Counted from the stretch's first letter, positions 1 to 11,046 are shown. The stretch is 64,000 nt of DNA from Streptomyces sp. CBMA29 (GCF_014596445.1 NZ_MECL01000062.1:1-64000), one strand, 5' to 3'. Program-made: numbers and translations. Notes: generated by a model not told the origin, from the letters alone.

Positions 1-1017
1 CTCGGCCAGCGCGGTCAGGCCGCTGCCGCTGCCGAGGCCGGCGACCGCGAGCGCGCCGCCGCTGTCGTGCACCTGGACGACGAGGTCGCCCCGCTCGGCG
101 GTCAGCCGCACCTCCACCGCCGCTCCGGCCGCGTACCGGACGGTGTTCGTCAGCGCCTCGCGGACGACGCGGAAGGCCAGCGAGGCCGCGGCGGGCTCCG
201 CCACGGGTTCCAGGGCGGCGACCGTGCGGGTGTAGCGGACGCCGGGGAAGGCCGCCACCAGCGCGTCGACCTCCTCCAGGCGGCGGGGCACCGCGAGCGC
301 GTCGGCCAGCGCGTCGAGTTCGAGGAGCGCCAACCGCCCCTCGTGGCCCGCGTGCCGGGTGGCCTCCTTCGTCAGGTCCTCACGTCCGAGCCGCAGCGCG
401 GCGGCGGCCGACACCGTGACACCCGTCAGCCGGTGCGCCACCACGTCGTGCAACTCGGCTGCGAAACCCCGGCGTTCGCCGCGCGCGGTGTGCCGGAGCA
501 GGTCCGGGACTCGCAGGGCGTACTCCTCCCGCGCGGAACCGAGAGCCCTGCGCCACCGGCGGGACCGGCCCCGTACCCACACGGCCGCCGCGCCCGCACA
601 GGCCAGCAGGGCGCCTGCCGCCACGATCCGGGGTTCCGCGCCGTGCCACAGGACGAGGCAGCCGACGGTCAGGGCGGCGAGGAGCGCCCCGAGCGCCGAC
701 GCGCCCGCGGTACGGCGCAGGGCCAGCGAGTACAGCGCCACGAGCACCGCCGCCACGGTCACCGGCGCCCAGGCCAGGACCCGCGAGACATCCGCGCCCA
801 CGACGGCGGCGACCGCGGCGGCCAGTGCCGCGGCCGGGGCGGTACGCCGGAGCGCCATCGCACCGAAGGCGACCGCGACGGCCACCGCGGCCAGCACCGT
901 ACGGGTCTGGCCGGGCGACGCGTCCCGTCCCAGTGCGGCCACAGCCCACCAGAGCGCTTGAAGGACGGCCAGGATTCCCGGCACCAGACGCGCGGAGCGC
1001 CCGCGATGCTCTCCCAT
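1..1017 (-). CDS. Two-component sensor histidine kinase (NarL/DesK-like, HisKA_3), 3' end missing
   Basis: Membrane sensor kinase that would autophosphorylate on His and pass phosphate to a response regulator. The reading frame from ATG at 1017 runs 339 codons and leaves the window at position 1. The first ~130 residues are a run of hydrophobic, Ala/Val-rich membrane segments. The phosphoacceptor box ELHDVVAH is centred on His190, and the last residues seen form the ATP-binding G-box (GSGSGLTAL). This is the arrangement of HPK7 kinases paired with LuxR-type regulators. The partner regulator probably lies beyond the left edge. The stimulus cannot be read from the sequence. Family assignment is secure; only the extreme C terminus is absent. 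Confidence 0.9.
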   Translation of the reverse strand, partial: MGEHRGRSARLVPGILAVLQALWWAVAALGRDASPGQTRTVLAAVAVAVAFGAMALRRTAPAAALAAAVAAVVGADVSRVLAWAPVTVAAVLVALYSLALRRTAGASALGALLAALTVGCLVLWHGAEPRIVAAGALLACAGAAAVWVRGRSRRWRRALGSAREEYALRVPDLLRHTARGERRGFAAELHDVVAHRLTGVTVSAAAALRLGREDLTKEATRHAGHEGRLALLELDALADALAVPRRLEEVDALVAAFPGVRYTRTVAALEPVAEPAAASLAFRVVREALTNTVRYAAGAAVEVRLTAERGDLVVQVHDSGGALAVAGLGSGSGLTALAE

Positions 1018-1085
1018 GGCTGGGAGATTACCGGCCGGGTGGCGCCCCGGGCGGAGGGTTCGGGGGCCGTACGACGTCACGCGGC

Positions 1086-1167
1086 GCGGACGTGGGGCGG
1101 ACGCGGCGGGGACGCGGGGCGGACGTGGGGCGGACGCGGCGGGGACGCGGGGCGGACGTGGGGCGGG
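1086..1167. repeat. 33-bp tandem repeat built of 11-bp subunits
   Basis: Two perfect 33-bp units (1086-1118 and 1119-1151) and a partial third lie upstream of the histidine kinase start. Each unit divides into three related 11-mers (GCGGACGTGGG, GCGGACGCGGC, GGGGACGCGGG). The 11-bp period is close to one DNA helical turn. The rest of the 1018-1350 gap shows no gene that I can support. Confidence 0.85.
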
Positions 1168-1350
1168 CCTTCCGCCGATGTCCGTCAGGTGCTCGGCGCC
1201 GGAGCGGTCGCAGGCGCCACCGCATCGCGTGCGGCTGGGGTGTCGAAGCCGCGCTCAACCGGGTCGACGTGCGCGAGGCCGCGGCCTGACGCCCCCGCTC
1301 TGTCGGCGAGGAGTGCGACACCGGCTGCCCGTAGCGGAGTCGGGCCCGCG

Positions 1351-2001
1351 TCAGCGGCTCTCGTGGTGTCGGGCCAGCAGTTCGCCCGCGTGCCGGACAT
1401 GGTCGGCCATCGCCGCACGGGCCGCGTCCGGATCGTGGTCCGCCAGCGCGGTCAGGATCGCCTCGTGGTCGTGCGCGGACGCCTGCGTCCAGCCGTCGAC
1501 GCCGGAGAAGAACATCCGGGGCGCGTAACGCGACGCGGTCCGCAGGAACCACAGCAGGCGCGGGGAGCCCGCGGCCCGGTTGATCTCGCGGTGGAAGAAG
1601 TGGTTGAGCTGTTCCACCCGCGCGGCGTCGCCTGCCCGGTGCGCCGCGATGAGCTCCTCCTGGAGCGCCACGAGCCCGTCCAGCGCCTCCGCGGTGAGGC
1701 GACGGCTGGCGAGCGCGGCGAGTTCACCCGAGACGAACGCGTGCACCCGGTAGATGTCCTCGATGTCCGAGCGGGACAGCGGCAGTACGAAGAAGCCTCG
1801 GTTCGGCTCCAGTTCCACGAATCCCTCGCCGCGCAGCAGACCCATCGCCTCGCGCACCGGCGTGACGCTCAGGCCCAGCCGCTGGGCGAGCGGTTCGAGC
1901 CGCAGGAACTCACCCGGCGCGACCCCGCCCGAGACGATCAGATCGCGTACGTACGAGGCGACGTCGTCGGACCTCCGGCGCCCGTCCGTCACCGGCCGCA
2001 C
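1351..2001 (-). CDS. GntR-family regulator, FadR/FCD subgroup
   Basis: Transcriptional regulator of 216 residues read from a GTG start. The N-terminal winged helix contains the typical PGEFLRLEPLAQRLGLSVTPVREA segment (about residues 29-53, quoted only in part here as LGLSVTPVREAMG). The C-terminal half is an all-helical FCD ligand domain with the metal-binding His pattern (HFFHREIN, then DHEAIL and MADHVRHAGE). It is divergent from the hydratase/CitE pair, with 163 bp between the starts. The simplest inference is that it represses those genes until a CoA-linked or dicarboxylate effector is present. Its ligand is unknown. Confidence 0.9.
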   Translation of the reverse strand: MRPVTDGRRRSDDVASYVRDLIVSGGVAPGEFLRLEPLAQRLGLSVTPVREAMGLLRGEGFVELEPNRGFFVLPLSRSDIEDIYRVHAFVSGELAALASRRLTAEALDGLVALQEELIAAHRAGDAARVEQLNHFFHREINRAAGSPRLLWFLRTASRYAPRMFFSGVDGWTQASAHDHEAILTALADHDPDAARAAMADHVRHAGELLARHHESR

Positions 2002-2069
2002 CCACTCTCTGCGCTGATTCCCTGCCGGGTTCTCCGACGGTTTCCCCTGCTGGGACGGCGTTCACTCTA

Positions 2070-2100
2070 CATCATGTACGATCTGTGAAAATCATATAGG
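2070..2100. promoter_or_regulatory. AT-rich divergent promoter segment with candidate GntR operator
   Basis: This short stretch is far richer in A/T than its surroundings. It contains the imperfect dyad ATCATGTACGAT, followed by AATCATATAG, a plausible -10 for one of the divergent genes. It is the only obvious control sequence between the GntR gene and the hydratase gene. The dyad is weak, so this is a candidate only. Confidence 0.35.
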
Positions 2101-2164
2101 AAAGGTCGGTGGCCATGGCGTCGAGCGTGCGGGTACGCGGCCCGGTCGTGGGCGGGAGAGGCCG

Positions 2165-3034
2165 TTGACCGCCGCCGAATTCGAGAAGGTCGCCGCCACC
2201 TGGCGACCGGAGCCCGCGCAGGTCAGCGGCGCGGTGGAGCGGGGGACCACCGACAAGCTCGCCGCGCTGTTGGACGTGCCTGCCCCCGGGGAGGGCGGCG
2301 AACTGCCGCCGCTCTGGCACGAGGTGCTGCTGCGCGACGCCGTCGGGATCGAGCGGATCGGCGCCGACGGACACCCCAAGGGCGGGGCGCTGCTGCCGCC
2401 GCTGGCCGACCGGCGGCGGATGTTCGGCGGCGGCACGGTGGAGGTCGTCGCGCCGCTGCGGGTCGGCGACCGCGTCGCCCGGCGCAGCCGCGTCGCCGAC
2501 GTCCGGGTGCGCGAGGGCCGCTCCGGCGTGCTGCTGCTGGTCACCGAGGAGCACGTCTGGTCGGTCGCGGGCGAGGACCGGATCAGGGAGCGGCGCGACA
2601 TCGTCTACCGCCGCGCGGCCGACATCGGTCCGCCCGCCGCCACCACCGGCAGCGCGGTGTCCGCGGTGTCCCCGGTCACCCCTTCGGCCGCCCATGTCCC
2701 CGACGAGCGCTACCTGTTCGCGTACAGCGCGCTCACCTACAACCTGCACCGCATCCACTACGACGCCCCGTACGCCCGCGAGGTCGAGCACCACCCCGGC
2801 CTCGTCGTCCACGGCCCGCTGCTCGCCCTCTGGTGCGCCGAACACGCCCGGCGCCGCCTCGGCGCCGCGCCGGCGCACCTCACCTACCGGCTGACCTCGA
2901 CGGCTTACGCGGGCCAGGAGGTCACCGTCGGCTCGGCCGGGCGGGAGGACGGCGCCCTGGCCATCGAGTCCTGGTCGCAAGGGCGTTGCTGCGTACGGAT
3001 GACCGTGCGGGACGCCGCACCCGCCGCCGGCTGA
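2165..3034 (+). CDS. MaoC/HTD2-type acyl-CoA hydratase (itaconyl- or mesaconyl-CoA hydratase-like)
   Basis: Predicted hot-dog-fold hydratase of 289 residues that adds water across the double bond of a CoA-bound unsaturated diacid. The N-terminal half is the FAS1-like/MaoC N domain (LPPLADRRRMFGGG). The C-terminal half carries the catalytic hot-dog motif with NLHRIHYDAPYA, followed by HPGLVVHGPLLA. I chose the TTG at 2165 because GGGAGAG lies seven bases upstream and no ATG or GTG is in frame. A CitE-type lyase follows 72 bp downstream. This hydratase/lyase pairing is known from itaconate and mesaconyl-C4-CoA/citramalyl-CoA metabolism. No CoA-transferase or ligase is adjacent, so the exact substrate remains open. 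Confidence 0.75.
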   Translation: MTAAEFEKVAATWRPEPAQVSGAVERGTTDKLAALLDVPAPGEGGELPPLWHEVLLRDAVGIERIGADGHPKGGALLPPLADRRRMFGGGTVEVVAPLRVGDRVARRSRVADVRVREGRSGVLLLVTEEHVWSVAGEDRIRERRDIVYRRAADIGPPAATTGSAVSAVSPVTPSAAHVPDERYLFAYSALTYNLHRIHYDAPYAREVEHHPGLVVHGPLLALWCAEHARRRLGAAPAHLTYRLTSTAYAGQEVTVGSAGREDGALAIESWSQGRCCVRMTVRDAAPAAG

Positions 3035-3106
3035 GCTGGCCGCACCGTCGCCGCCGGGCAGTATCGAAGTCGCCACCGGGCACCATCGAAGGAGAGCGGG
3101 TCAGCC

Positions 3107-3982
3107 ATGGCACCTTCCGAGGACACCGAGAGCGCCGGCCCGTACGGCGGAGGCGACCGTACGGGTGTCGCGGACGCGCTGGGCCGCGCCCGGTCCTTCC
3201 TGTTCGTGCCGGGCGACCGGCCCGAACGGTTCGACCGGGCGCTCGCCAGCGGCGCGGACGCGGTGGTGGTCGACCTGGAGGACGCGGTGCCGCCCGACGC
3301 GAAGGAGGCCGCGCTGACCCACGCGACGGCGCTGCTGGGCCGGGCACCCGCCGTGGTGATCCGCGTCAACGACCCCCGCACACCGCGTGGTTCGGCGGAT
3401 CTGGCGGCGCTCGGCGCGGTGGGCGCACCCGTCGCGGTCCTCGTCCCCAAAGCCGAGGACGCGGCCACGGTCGCGGCGGTCCTGGCCGCCCTGCCGCCCG
3501 GCTCCGCCGTGCTCCCGCTGATCGAGACGGCGGTCGGTGTCCTCGACGCCCGGCTGATCGCGGCGGCGCCCGGCGTCGTCCGCCTGGTCTTCGGACACCT
3601 CGACCTCTGCGCCCAGTTGGGGCTGCGGCCCGACGACACCGCGCGGCTCGTCCCCGCCAGATTCGCCCTGGTCGCCGCCTCGGCCGCCGCGGGACTGCCC
3701 GCCCCCGTGGACGGCGTCTGCACCGAAGTCCGCGACCGCGAAACGGTGTTGGTCCAAGCCCGTGCGTCCCTCGACAGCGGTTTCACCGGCAAGCTGTGCG
3801 TCCACCCCGCCCAAGTACCCGCCGTCCACGAGGCCCTCGCCCCCGACCCGGACGAACTGGCCTGGGCCCTGCGGGTCCTCGAGCTCACCACCGAGGACGA
3901 CGTCACGCTCGTCGACGGCCACATGGTCGACCGCCCCGTCCATCTGCGCGCCCGCTCGATCGCCGCCCGCGCCGATCGGTGA
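3107..3982 (+). CDS. CitE-like (HpcH/HpaI family) acyl-CoA lyase, probably citramalyl-CoA lyase type
   Basis: TIM-barrel Mg-dependent C-C lyase of 291 residues that typically cleaves a 3-hydroxyacyl-CoA into acetyl-CoA plus an oxo acid. Visible motifs are RSFLFVPGDRPERFDRAL, the metal-associated DLEDAVPP, IETAVGV, FGHLDLCAQLG and GKLCVHPAQVPAV, all diagnostic of the CitE subfamily. ATG at 3107 follows a strong AAGGAGAG site. With the upstream hydratase it forms a two-gene operon that could convert itaconyl- or mesaconyl-CoA to pyruvate and acetyl-CoA. That step is inferred from the pairing. The true citrate-lyase alpha and gamma subunits are absent, so it is not a citrate lyase complex. Confidence 0.85.
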   Translation: MAPSEDTESAGPYGGGDRTGVADALGRARSFLFVPGDRPERFDRALASGADAVVVDLEDAVPPDAKEAALTHATALLGRAPAVVIRVNDPRTPRGSADLAALGAVGAPVAVLVPKAEDAATVAAVLAALPPGSAVLPLIETAVGVLDARLIAAAPGVVRLVFGHLDLCAQLGLRPDDTARLVPARFALVAASAAAGLPAPVDGVCTEVRDRETVLVQARASLDSGFTGKLCVHPAQVPAVHEALAPDPDELAWALRVLELTTEDDVTLVDGHMVDRPVHLRARSIAARADR

Positions 3983-4097
3983 CGTGTCGGCGTAGCGGCA
4001 GCCGGCGGCAGCGGCAGCGGCAGCCAGCGGCGGACGCGCAGGTCGGCGCCGGGCCACTGGCCACGCCCCGGCGGTCCCGTGGCCGTACCGCGTGGAG

Positions 4098-4865
4098 TCA
4101 CCCGGCGGCGCGCCACCGGGGCGGGCGGCGCTCCATGAACGCGCGGATGCCCTCCCGCGCCTCCTCGCTGGCGAACAGCCGCGCCGACAGCGCGGTGAGG
4201 TCGCTCGCGTCCGCGGCGATCCGTCGGCGCCGGTCCGCCGTCAGCAACTTCTTCGTCTCGGCGGAACCCTGCGGCGAGGTCTCGCGGACGGCGGCGGTGA
4301 ACCGGGTGACGACGGCGTCGATCCCGTCGGCCGGGGTCGCCGAGGTGAGCAGACCGATCTGCGCGGCGCGCTCCGCGTCGAAGGTCTCGCCGGTCAGGTA
4401 GTAGCGGGCGCCCGCGCGCGGTTCCATGACGTCCAGCGTGCACAGCGAGATGATCGCGGGTGTGACGCCGATTCGCGCCTCGGTGAAGGCGAAGGACGCG
4501 CCCTCGTCGGCCACCGCGATGTCGCACGCGCCGACGATGCCCATCCCACCGGCCCGTACGTGCCCGGTGACCCGCGCGATCACCGGCTTGGGCAGCTCCA
4601 CGATCAGGCCGAGCAGCGAGACGATCGCCTGCGTCGCAGCCGTCATCGAGCCGCCGCCCGCCTCCGACAGGTCGGCGCCCGCGCAGAACGTACGCCCGGT
4701 GTGGGTGAGGACGACCGCGCGCACGTCGGCGTCGGCGCCCGAGGCTTCCAGGGCCTCGGTCAGTTCCGCGACCAGCCGGGAGGAGAGCGCGTTGCGGTTG
4801 TGCGGCGAGTCGAGAGTGATCGTCGCGACCTGGTCGCGTACGACGTGACGGACGAGCTGCGTCAT
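4098..4865 (-). CDS. Enoyl-CoA hydratase/isomerase family protein
   Basis: Crotonase-fold protein of 255 residues. It shows the oxyanion-hole segments FCAGADLSE and GHVRAGGMGIVGACD, then the helix FTEARIGVTPAI, where the catalytic acid residue normally sits. The start at 4865 (MTQLVRHVV) gives the normal family length. An upstream in-frame extension exists, but it reads through a MITE and is rejected. The gene is convergent with the hydratase/CitE pair. It may act on a related unsaturated or short-chain acyl-CoA, although nothing in the sequence fixes the substrate. Confidence 0.85.
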   Translation of the reverse strand: MTQLVRHVVRDQVATITLDSPHNRNALSSRLVAELTEALEASGADADVRAVVLTHTGRTFCAGADLSEAGGGSMTAATQAIVSLLGLIVELPKPVIARVTGHVRAGGMGIVGACDIAVADEGASFAFTEARIGVTPAIISLCTLDVMEPRAGARYYLTGETFDAERAAQIGLLTSATPADGIDAVVTRFTAAVRETSPQGSAETKKLLTADRRRRIAADASDLTALSARLFASEEAREGIRAFMERRPPRWRAAG

Positions 4866-4921
4866 GGAGGACACCTCGGGTTGGCGGCGGTCGACGGGCC
4901 CTGCGGGCGGAACAGATGCTA

Positions 4922-5085
4922 AGGGCTGTCCCGTAATCCCCGGCGGGCGTGCGACGACAGCTACGGCACCTCGCGGCGTTGGCGGGCTCGTCCGAATACA
5001 ACCCGGTATGAGGACGACCCTCCGCCTTGCGATGCACCGCATCTGACGCCGCACGCTGATCCACCGCGGATGACGGGACAGCCCT
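4922..5085. mobile_element. Miniature inverted-repeat element (MITE), 164 bp, IS630/IS5-like TA target
   Basis: The ends are a perfect inverted repeat, AGGGCTGTCCCGT at 4922-4934 and its complement at 5073-5085. Both ends are flanked by TA (4920-4921 and 5086-5087) within an original CTAG site, so the outer symmetry is 16 bp. No transposase is encoded; the interior has no credible gene. GGGCTGTCCCGTAA-type ends resemble those I associate with Streptomyces IS elements. It is a non-autonomous copy inserted between the enoyl-CoA hydratase start and the LysR stop, so it may supply or disrupt the hydratase promoter. Confidence 0.85.
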
Positions 5086-5104
5086 TAGGGCGTGAACGGT
5101 GGAG

Positions 5105-7618
<2,514 letters not shown>

Positions 7619-7637
7619 ACCTCACAGGGCGATACAC

Positions 7638-7901
7638 CTAGCGCGGGGAAGCGCTCCCCTTCGGCGGAGTCGAGGCGTAGGGGAGCAGGGCCATCTCGCG
7701 GGCGTTCTTGACCGCCCGGGTGACCTGGCGCTGCTGCCGCGCGCTGATCCGGGTGACGCGGCGGCTGCGGATCTTGCCCCGGTCGGAGATGAACCTGCGC
7801 AGCAGATCGGTGTCCTTGTAGTCGATGTACTCGATCTTCGCCGCGTCCAGCGGGTTGGGCCGGGGCTTGGGGGCCTTGCGGGGATCGGGGCGGCGGGGCA
7901 T
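7638..7901 (-). CDS. rpsR: 30S ribosomal protein S18, cysteine-free paralogue
   Basis: Small-subunit protein of 87 residues. [20 protein letters not shown] and the basic [22 protein letters not shown] segment identify S18. It contains no cysteine, as expected for a zinc-independent replacement paralogue. It is the last gene of the minus-strand set that also carries zinc-free L31 and L32 and a CobW-like protein. The set is probably expressed when zinc is scarce, letting ribosomes release or do without zinc. Confidence 0.93.
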   Translation of the reverse strand: MPRRPDPRKAPKPRPNPLDAAKIEYIDYKDTDLLRRFISDRGKIRSRRVTRISARQQRQVTRAVKNAREMALLPYASTPPKGSASPR

Positions 7902-7959
7902 GGCGGCACTTCCTCGGTCGGTTCGGGTCCCGGCCGCTTCGGCCGGGGGAGAGGGCGTC

Positions 7960-9120
7960 TCAGGACAGCGGGGAGAGCAGGTCGTCGAAGGCGGCGGGGA
8001 GGGTCCGCCATCCGGCGCGGCCGGCCGCGTACTCGGCGTCGGTCAACAGGCAGGAGTCCAGGAGGTCTTCGAGTCCCGACCGGTCGAGGCCGGGAGAGGT
8101 GAAGACCAGATGCTGGCAGCGGTCGCCGTGCTCCGGGTCCCAGTCGAGGGCCGCGGCGGCCGTACGGACCGGGGACTCCAGCGCCCAGGCCGCGTCCGGC
8201 AGCGACGCCAGCCACGGGCCGACGCTCTCCACGCACAGGGCCCCACCGGCCGCGTCCCACGCCAGGAGCGTGTCGGGCCGGTCCGCGAGCCAGAAGCGGC
8301 CACGGCTGCGCGCGGCGGCGCAGACCAGATCCTCCAGCGCCGCGTACAGCCGGCCGGGGTGGAAGGGGCGGCGCCTGCGCCACACCAGGGTGCCGACCCC
8401 GGCCTCCTCCGCTTCCTGCGGCAGCCGTGAGCAGGCGGGGTGCTGCGCGGCGGCGGCGCCGGCGACGTCGAAACCGGCGAAGGCCGTCCTGGCCAGTTCG
8501 GTGGTGCCCGCCGCCACCTGCCGGGCTGTCGGGTGGAGTTGACGCAACAGGGCGCGCTCCTCGTCGGTCGGCTCCTCGTCCTGGACGACGACCAGCACGG
8601 GCGCGTACTCCAACTGGCGTGCCCAGGTGTCGCCGACCGTGCGCCGGTCCTGCGGCGCCACGGCGAGGCCCGCGTCGCCGAGGTCGTCGCCGTTGGCCAG
8701 ACAGGGCAGGACGAGAGCAGGGTCGAGCGCCGTCATGACGCTGGCCAACTCCAGGAAGCCGGAGCCCAGTTCGGCGATGATCTCGGCCATCCCCTGCGGC
8801 TCGACGGAGTCCCACAACTCCACCACCGCGAGCCGCGTCAGACCGCTCGCGGCCAGCCGCTCCAGCTCCGGCACCAGGTCCTCGCGCAGAGCGCAGCACG
8901 CGCAGTCGTTGACCAGCGGCGTCTCGCCCTCGGACACGAGGCCGTCGGCGTCGCTCACCGTACGGCGCACGACACCGCGGATCGCGGCCTGCGACAGGTC
9001 GTGGTGCAGGGCGACGCTGTCGGGGACCATCGACAGCAACTGCCCGACGACCGTGCGGCGCGCCTCGCCGTGCATACCGGCCACCACGACGACCGGCAGC
9101 CGGTCGTACCCCGGCGTCAT
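7960..9120 (-). CDS. CobW/COG0523-family protein, putative zinc metallochaperone with degenerate P-loop
   Basis: Protein of 386 residues with the CobW hallmark CxCC metal motif ([10 protein letters not shown], Cys73-Cys75-Cys76) and a CobW C-terminal domain (HPGRLYAAL onward, ending in [11 protein letters not shown]). Start and preceding rpmE2 stop overlap in ATGA, indicating translational coupling. Its neighbours are zinc-free ribosomal proteins, so a zinc-allocation role is more likely than cobalamin synthesis. The Walker A region reads [14 protein letters not shown] (about residues 13-26) in place of the usual GxxGxGKTT, so the nucleotide-binding lysine is missing. It may have lost GTPase activity or may bind nucleotide unusually. 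Confidence 0.85.
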   Translation of the reverse strand: MTPGYDRLPVVVVAGMHGEARRTVVGQLLSMVPDSVALHHDLSQAAIRGVVRRTVSDADGLVSEGETPLVNDCACCALREDLVPELERLAASGLTRLAVVELWDSVEPQGMAEIIAELGSGFLELASVMTALDPALVLPCLANGDDLGDAGLAVAPQDRRTVGDTWARQLEYAPVLVVVQDEEPTDEERALLRQLHPTARQVAAGTTELARTAFAGFDVAGAAAAQHPACSRLPQEAEEAGVGTLVWRRRRPFHPGRLYAALEDLVCAAARSRGRFWLADRPDTLLAWDAAGGALCVESVGPWLASLPDAAWALESPVRTAAAALDWDPEHGDRCQHLVFTSPGLDRSGLEDLLDSCLLTDAEYAAGRAGWRTLPAAFDDLLSPLS

Positions 9121-9371
9121 CGCGGACCCCGCCGCGCGTAACGGCGCTCGAAGCGCTCGACGCGGCCCGCGGTGTCCAGGACGCGGGCGGTGCCGGTGTA
9201 GAAGGGGTGGCTGTGCGAGGAGATCTCCACGTCGATGACGGGGTAGGTCAGGCCGTCCTCCCAGACCACCGTCGTGTCGCTGGTGGCGGTGGAGCGGGTG
9301 AGGAAGGCGAAGTCGGCGGCCTTGTCGCGGAAGACGACCGGGCCGTACGGGGGATGGATGTCGGGCTTCAT
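9117..9371 (-). CDS. rpmE2: 50S ribosomal protein L31 type B (zinc-independent)
   Basis: Large-subunit protein of 84 residues starting [16 protein letters not shown], with the conserved [23 protein letters not shown] ending region (seen around residues 51-75). No cysteine is present, the mark of the C-minus L31B form that displaces zinc-bound L31 under zinc limitation. The stop overlaps the start of the CobW-like gene by 4 bp. Confidence 0.95.
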   Translation of the reverse strand: MKPDIHPPYGPVVFRDKAADFAFLTRSTATSDTTVVWEDGLTYPVIDVEISSHSHPFYTGTARVLDTAGRVERFERRYARRGPR

Positions 9372-9433
9372 GGAGGTGTCCTCGTCGTGAGTCGTCGGCT
9401 GCGGATTCCGGGTTCTCCGGCTGCGGCGCCGGG

Positions 9434-9604
9434 TCAGCGCTCGGGGTCGAGCAGGCCGCGCTCGTAGGCCCTGGCGAGCCGCCGGGGGACCGAATACGCG
9501 ACGCCGTCGATGGTGACGGGGACCAACTGCGGCGCTACGGCCTTCCATTGGGTGCGCCGGTGCCGGGTGTTGCTGCGGGACATCTTCCGTTTGGGAACGG
9601 CCAT
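9434..9604 (-). CDS. rpmF: 50S ribosomal protein L32, cysteine-free paralogue
   Basis: Large-subunit protein of 56 residues beginning [21 protein letters not shown], the standard L32 N terminus. The four cysteines that bind zinc in the usual form are all absent. It is the first gene of the four-gene minus-strand set and starts about 50 bp from a Zur-like box. A 62-bp gap without any further ORF separates it from rpmE2. Confidence 0.93.
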   Translation of the reverse strand: MAVPKRKMSRSNTRHRRTQWKAVAPQLVPVTIDGVAYSVPRRLARAYERGLLDPER

Positions 9605-9654
9605 GACGGTTCTCCGTGAGGTGGGCGGACGGGCGAGCCACCACACTATATGGA

Positions 9655-9673
9655 GATGGGTATCGTTTTCAAT
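9655..9673 (-). promoter_or_regulatory. Zur-box-like operator upstream of the zinc-free ribosomal protein operon
   Basis: Read on the minus strand, TGAAAACGATACCCA (9671-9657) matches the right half and centre of the Streptomyces Zur consensus TGAAAATGATTTTCA. The other half is degenerate. It lies 53-67 bp upstream of the rpmF start, and the operon content (L32, L31B, CobW, S18, all low-zinc functions) supports Zur control. The match is one good half-site plus centre. Confidence 0.55.
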
Positions 9674-9731
9674 AAGGGGTGCATGGGCGGGCCCGATCCC
9701 GGACGCGCCGGTACGCCGTGACCAGGTGCGG

Positions 9732-10853
9732 TCAGGCCGGTTCCGCGTAGCGGCGGCGGGCGAAGTGCCTGACGATCGGCTCGACCTCGCCGGGATCGCG
9801 CAGGCGACGCAGCGCCACCAGGGCGTACGTCTCGTGGCCGTCGACCACGTGGGTGCGCGGCAGGGCGAACCTCTCCCCGGGGACCGGCCAGACCAGCAGC
9901 CACGAGTGCTTTTCCGAGGTGTACGGGCGTGGGCCGACGGTGACCGCGGCGATCTGGTCCCAGCGGAAGACGAGTTCGGTGGCGGCGAAGTCGCGCATCG
10001 CGATGCCCTCGGGGCCGATCCGCAGGCGCAGCGGACGCAGCCACCGCAAGAAGAGCCAGCCGCTGCCGTACAGACCGCCGAGCCCGGCCAACGGCCCCAG
10101 GACGACGGCCTGTTGAGCGCCCCCGACGGGTCCGCCGGAGACCATCCGGAGCGTGGCCAGCGCGCCCACGGCGGTGAGGGCGAGCGCCAGCGCCAGTGGA
10201 CCGCCCGCCGTCCACCGGGGCGCGAACGCACGCCCTTCCTTCCCCGGCCCCTCGTCGGCCGGACCGAAGGCGCCGACTCCCGGCGCGTCCGCGATCGGGC
10301 CGAAGCCGGGTACGAGCGGCGCCGCCGCGCCCGGGGCCACGGCCGGGCGGTACTGATACGGCGCGCCTTCGAAGCGGGTCCCCGCGTACCGCTTCAGCGT
10401 GTCGATCAGCACGCCCAGCCCCTGGTCGACCTCGCCGCCGTCGATCAGCGGGTAGCCTCGGCGGCCGTCGGGGAGTGAGCGGACCCGCGGCCCGGGAAGG
10501 GTGACACCGGCCGCCGGATAGACGAAGAGTTCGGGGTCGGGGGGCGTCGAGTCGCTGTCCGCCGGTCCGTAGCGCAGCCCGACCCCTTCGATCTCACCCC
10601 AGCCCAGCCGGTGCTCATCGAGGGTGATCCCGTACTCGTCCACCCGCAGCCGGAACGGCCGGCTCGCCCTCCGCAGGGACCGCGCGCCCGCGAGGATGGA
10701 CAACACCGCCAGGAGCAGGGCGATATACGCCGTCTGCCGGGAGTCGCCGCGCGCGAGCACCGCCCATACGACGGCGCCGACCGCCGCCAGCACCCCCCAT
10801 CCCACCCAGCGTCCGCCGCTCCGGCGAAGCCGCCCGCTCCTGGTGAACTCCAC
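9732..10853 (-). CDS. Membrane protein with two PH-like domains, function unknown
   Basis: Protein of 373 residues with a repeated layout. A pair of membrane helices (about residues 18-55) is followed by a PH-like beta domain ([27 protein letters not shown]). A Pro/Gly-rich linker leads to a second helix pair (about 215-270) and a second PH-like domain ([30 protein letters not shown]). The two halves look like an internal duplication. Such proteins are common and uncharacterised in Streptomyces. It stands alone between the zinc operon and sodF. No catalytic motif is visible. Confidence 0.7.
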   Translation of the reverse strand: MEFTRSGRLRRSGGRWVGWGVLAAVGAVVWAVLARGDSRQTAYIALLLAVLSILAGARSLRRASRPFRLRVDEYGITLDEHRLGWGEIEGVGLRYGPADSDSTPPDPELFVYPAAGVTLPGPRVRSLPDGRRGYPLIDGGEVDQGLGVLIDTLKRYAGTRFEGAPYQYRPAVAPGAAAPLVPGFGPIADAPGVGAFGPADEGPGKEGRAFAPRWTAGGPLALALALTAVGALATLRMVSGGPVGGAQQAVVLGPLAGLGGLYGSGWLFLRWLRPLRLRIGPEGIAMRDFAATELVFRWDQIAAVTVGPRPYTSEKHSWLLVWPVPGERFALPRTHVVDGHETYALVALRRLRDPGEVEPIVRHFARRRYAEPA

Positions 10854-10978
10854 CGTGCCGCCCCCCTGTTGCCGCCCGTCGGCCGCGTGCGTCGCGACGT
10901 GTCAGGGGAGACGACGGGAGCGCGCGCGGCAGTTCCTGTCCGCGGGGGAACGGTGGAGGAACGACAGGGGAGCGGCCG

Positions 10979-11006
10979 GGGGCACCGCCGCGACCGGCGG
11001 TGCCCC
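10979..11006 (-). terminator. Strong GC hairpin downstream of sodF
   Basis: A perfect 12-bp stem (GGGGCACCGCCG paired with CGGCGGTGCCCC) with a CGAC loop lies about 40 bp beyond the sodF stop. There is no T tract, as is usual for streptomycete terminators. Confidence 0.8.
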
Positions 11007-11046
11007 TGTGGTGTCCGGATGTACGGCGTCCGGCGTGTTGTGCGGG

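Noticed and set aside
67-2088. Very long open plus-strand frame of 673 codons across the left edge
   Set aside because: It is antisense to the histidine kinase and GntR genes, both clear families. The translation is Arg/Gly-rich shadow coding typical of high-GC DNA.
4866-5054. N-terminal extension of the enoyl-CoA hydratase
   Set aside because: The added residues are translated from the MITE and its flank, and the family start is at 4865.
7960-9120. CobW as a cobalamin-biosynthesis protein that could serve the EutA-type protein
   Set aside because: The gene is embedded among zinc-free ribosomal proteins about 18 kb away, with no cobalamin genes.
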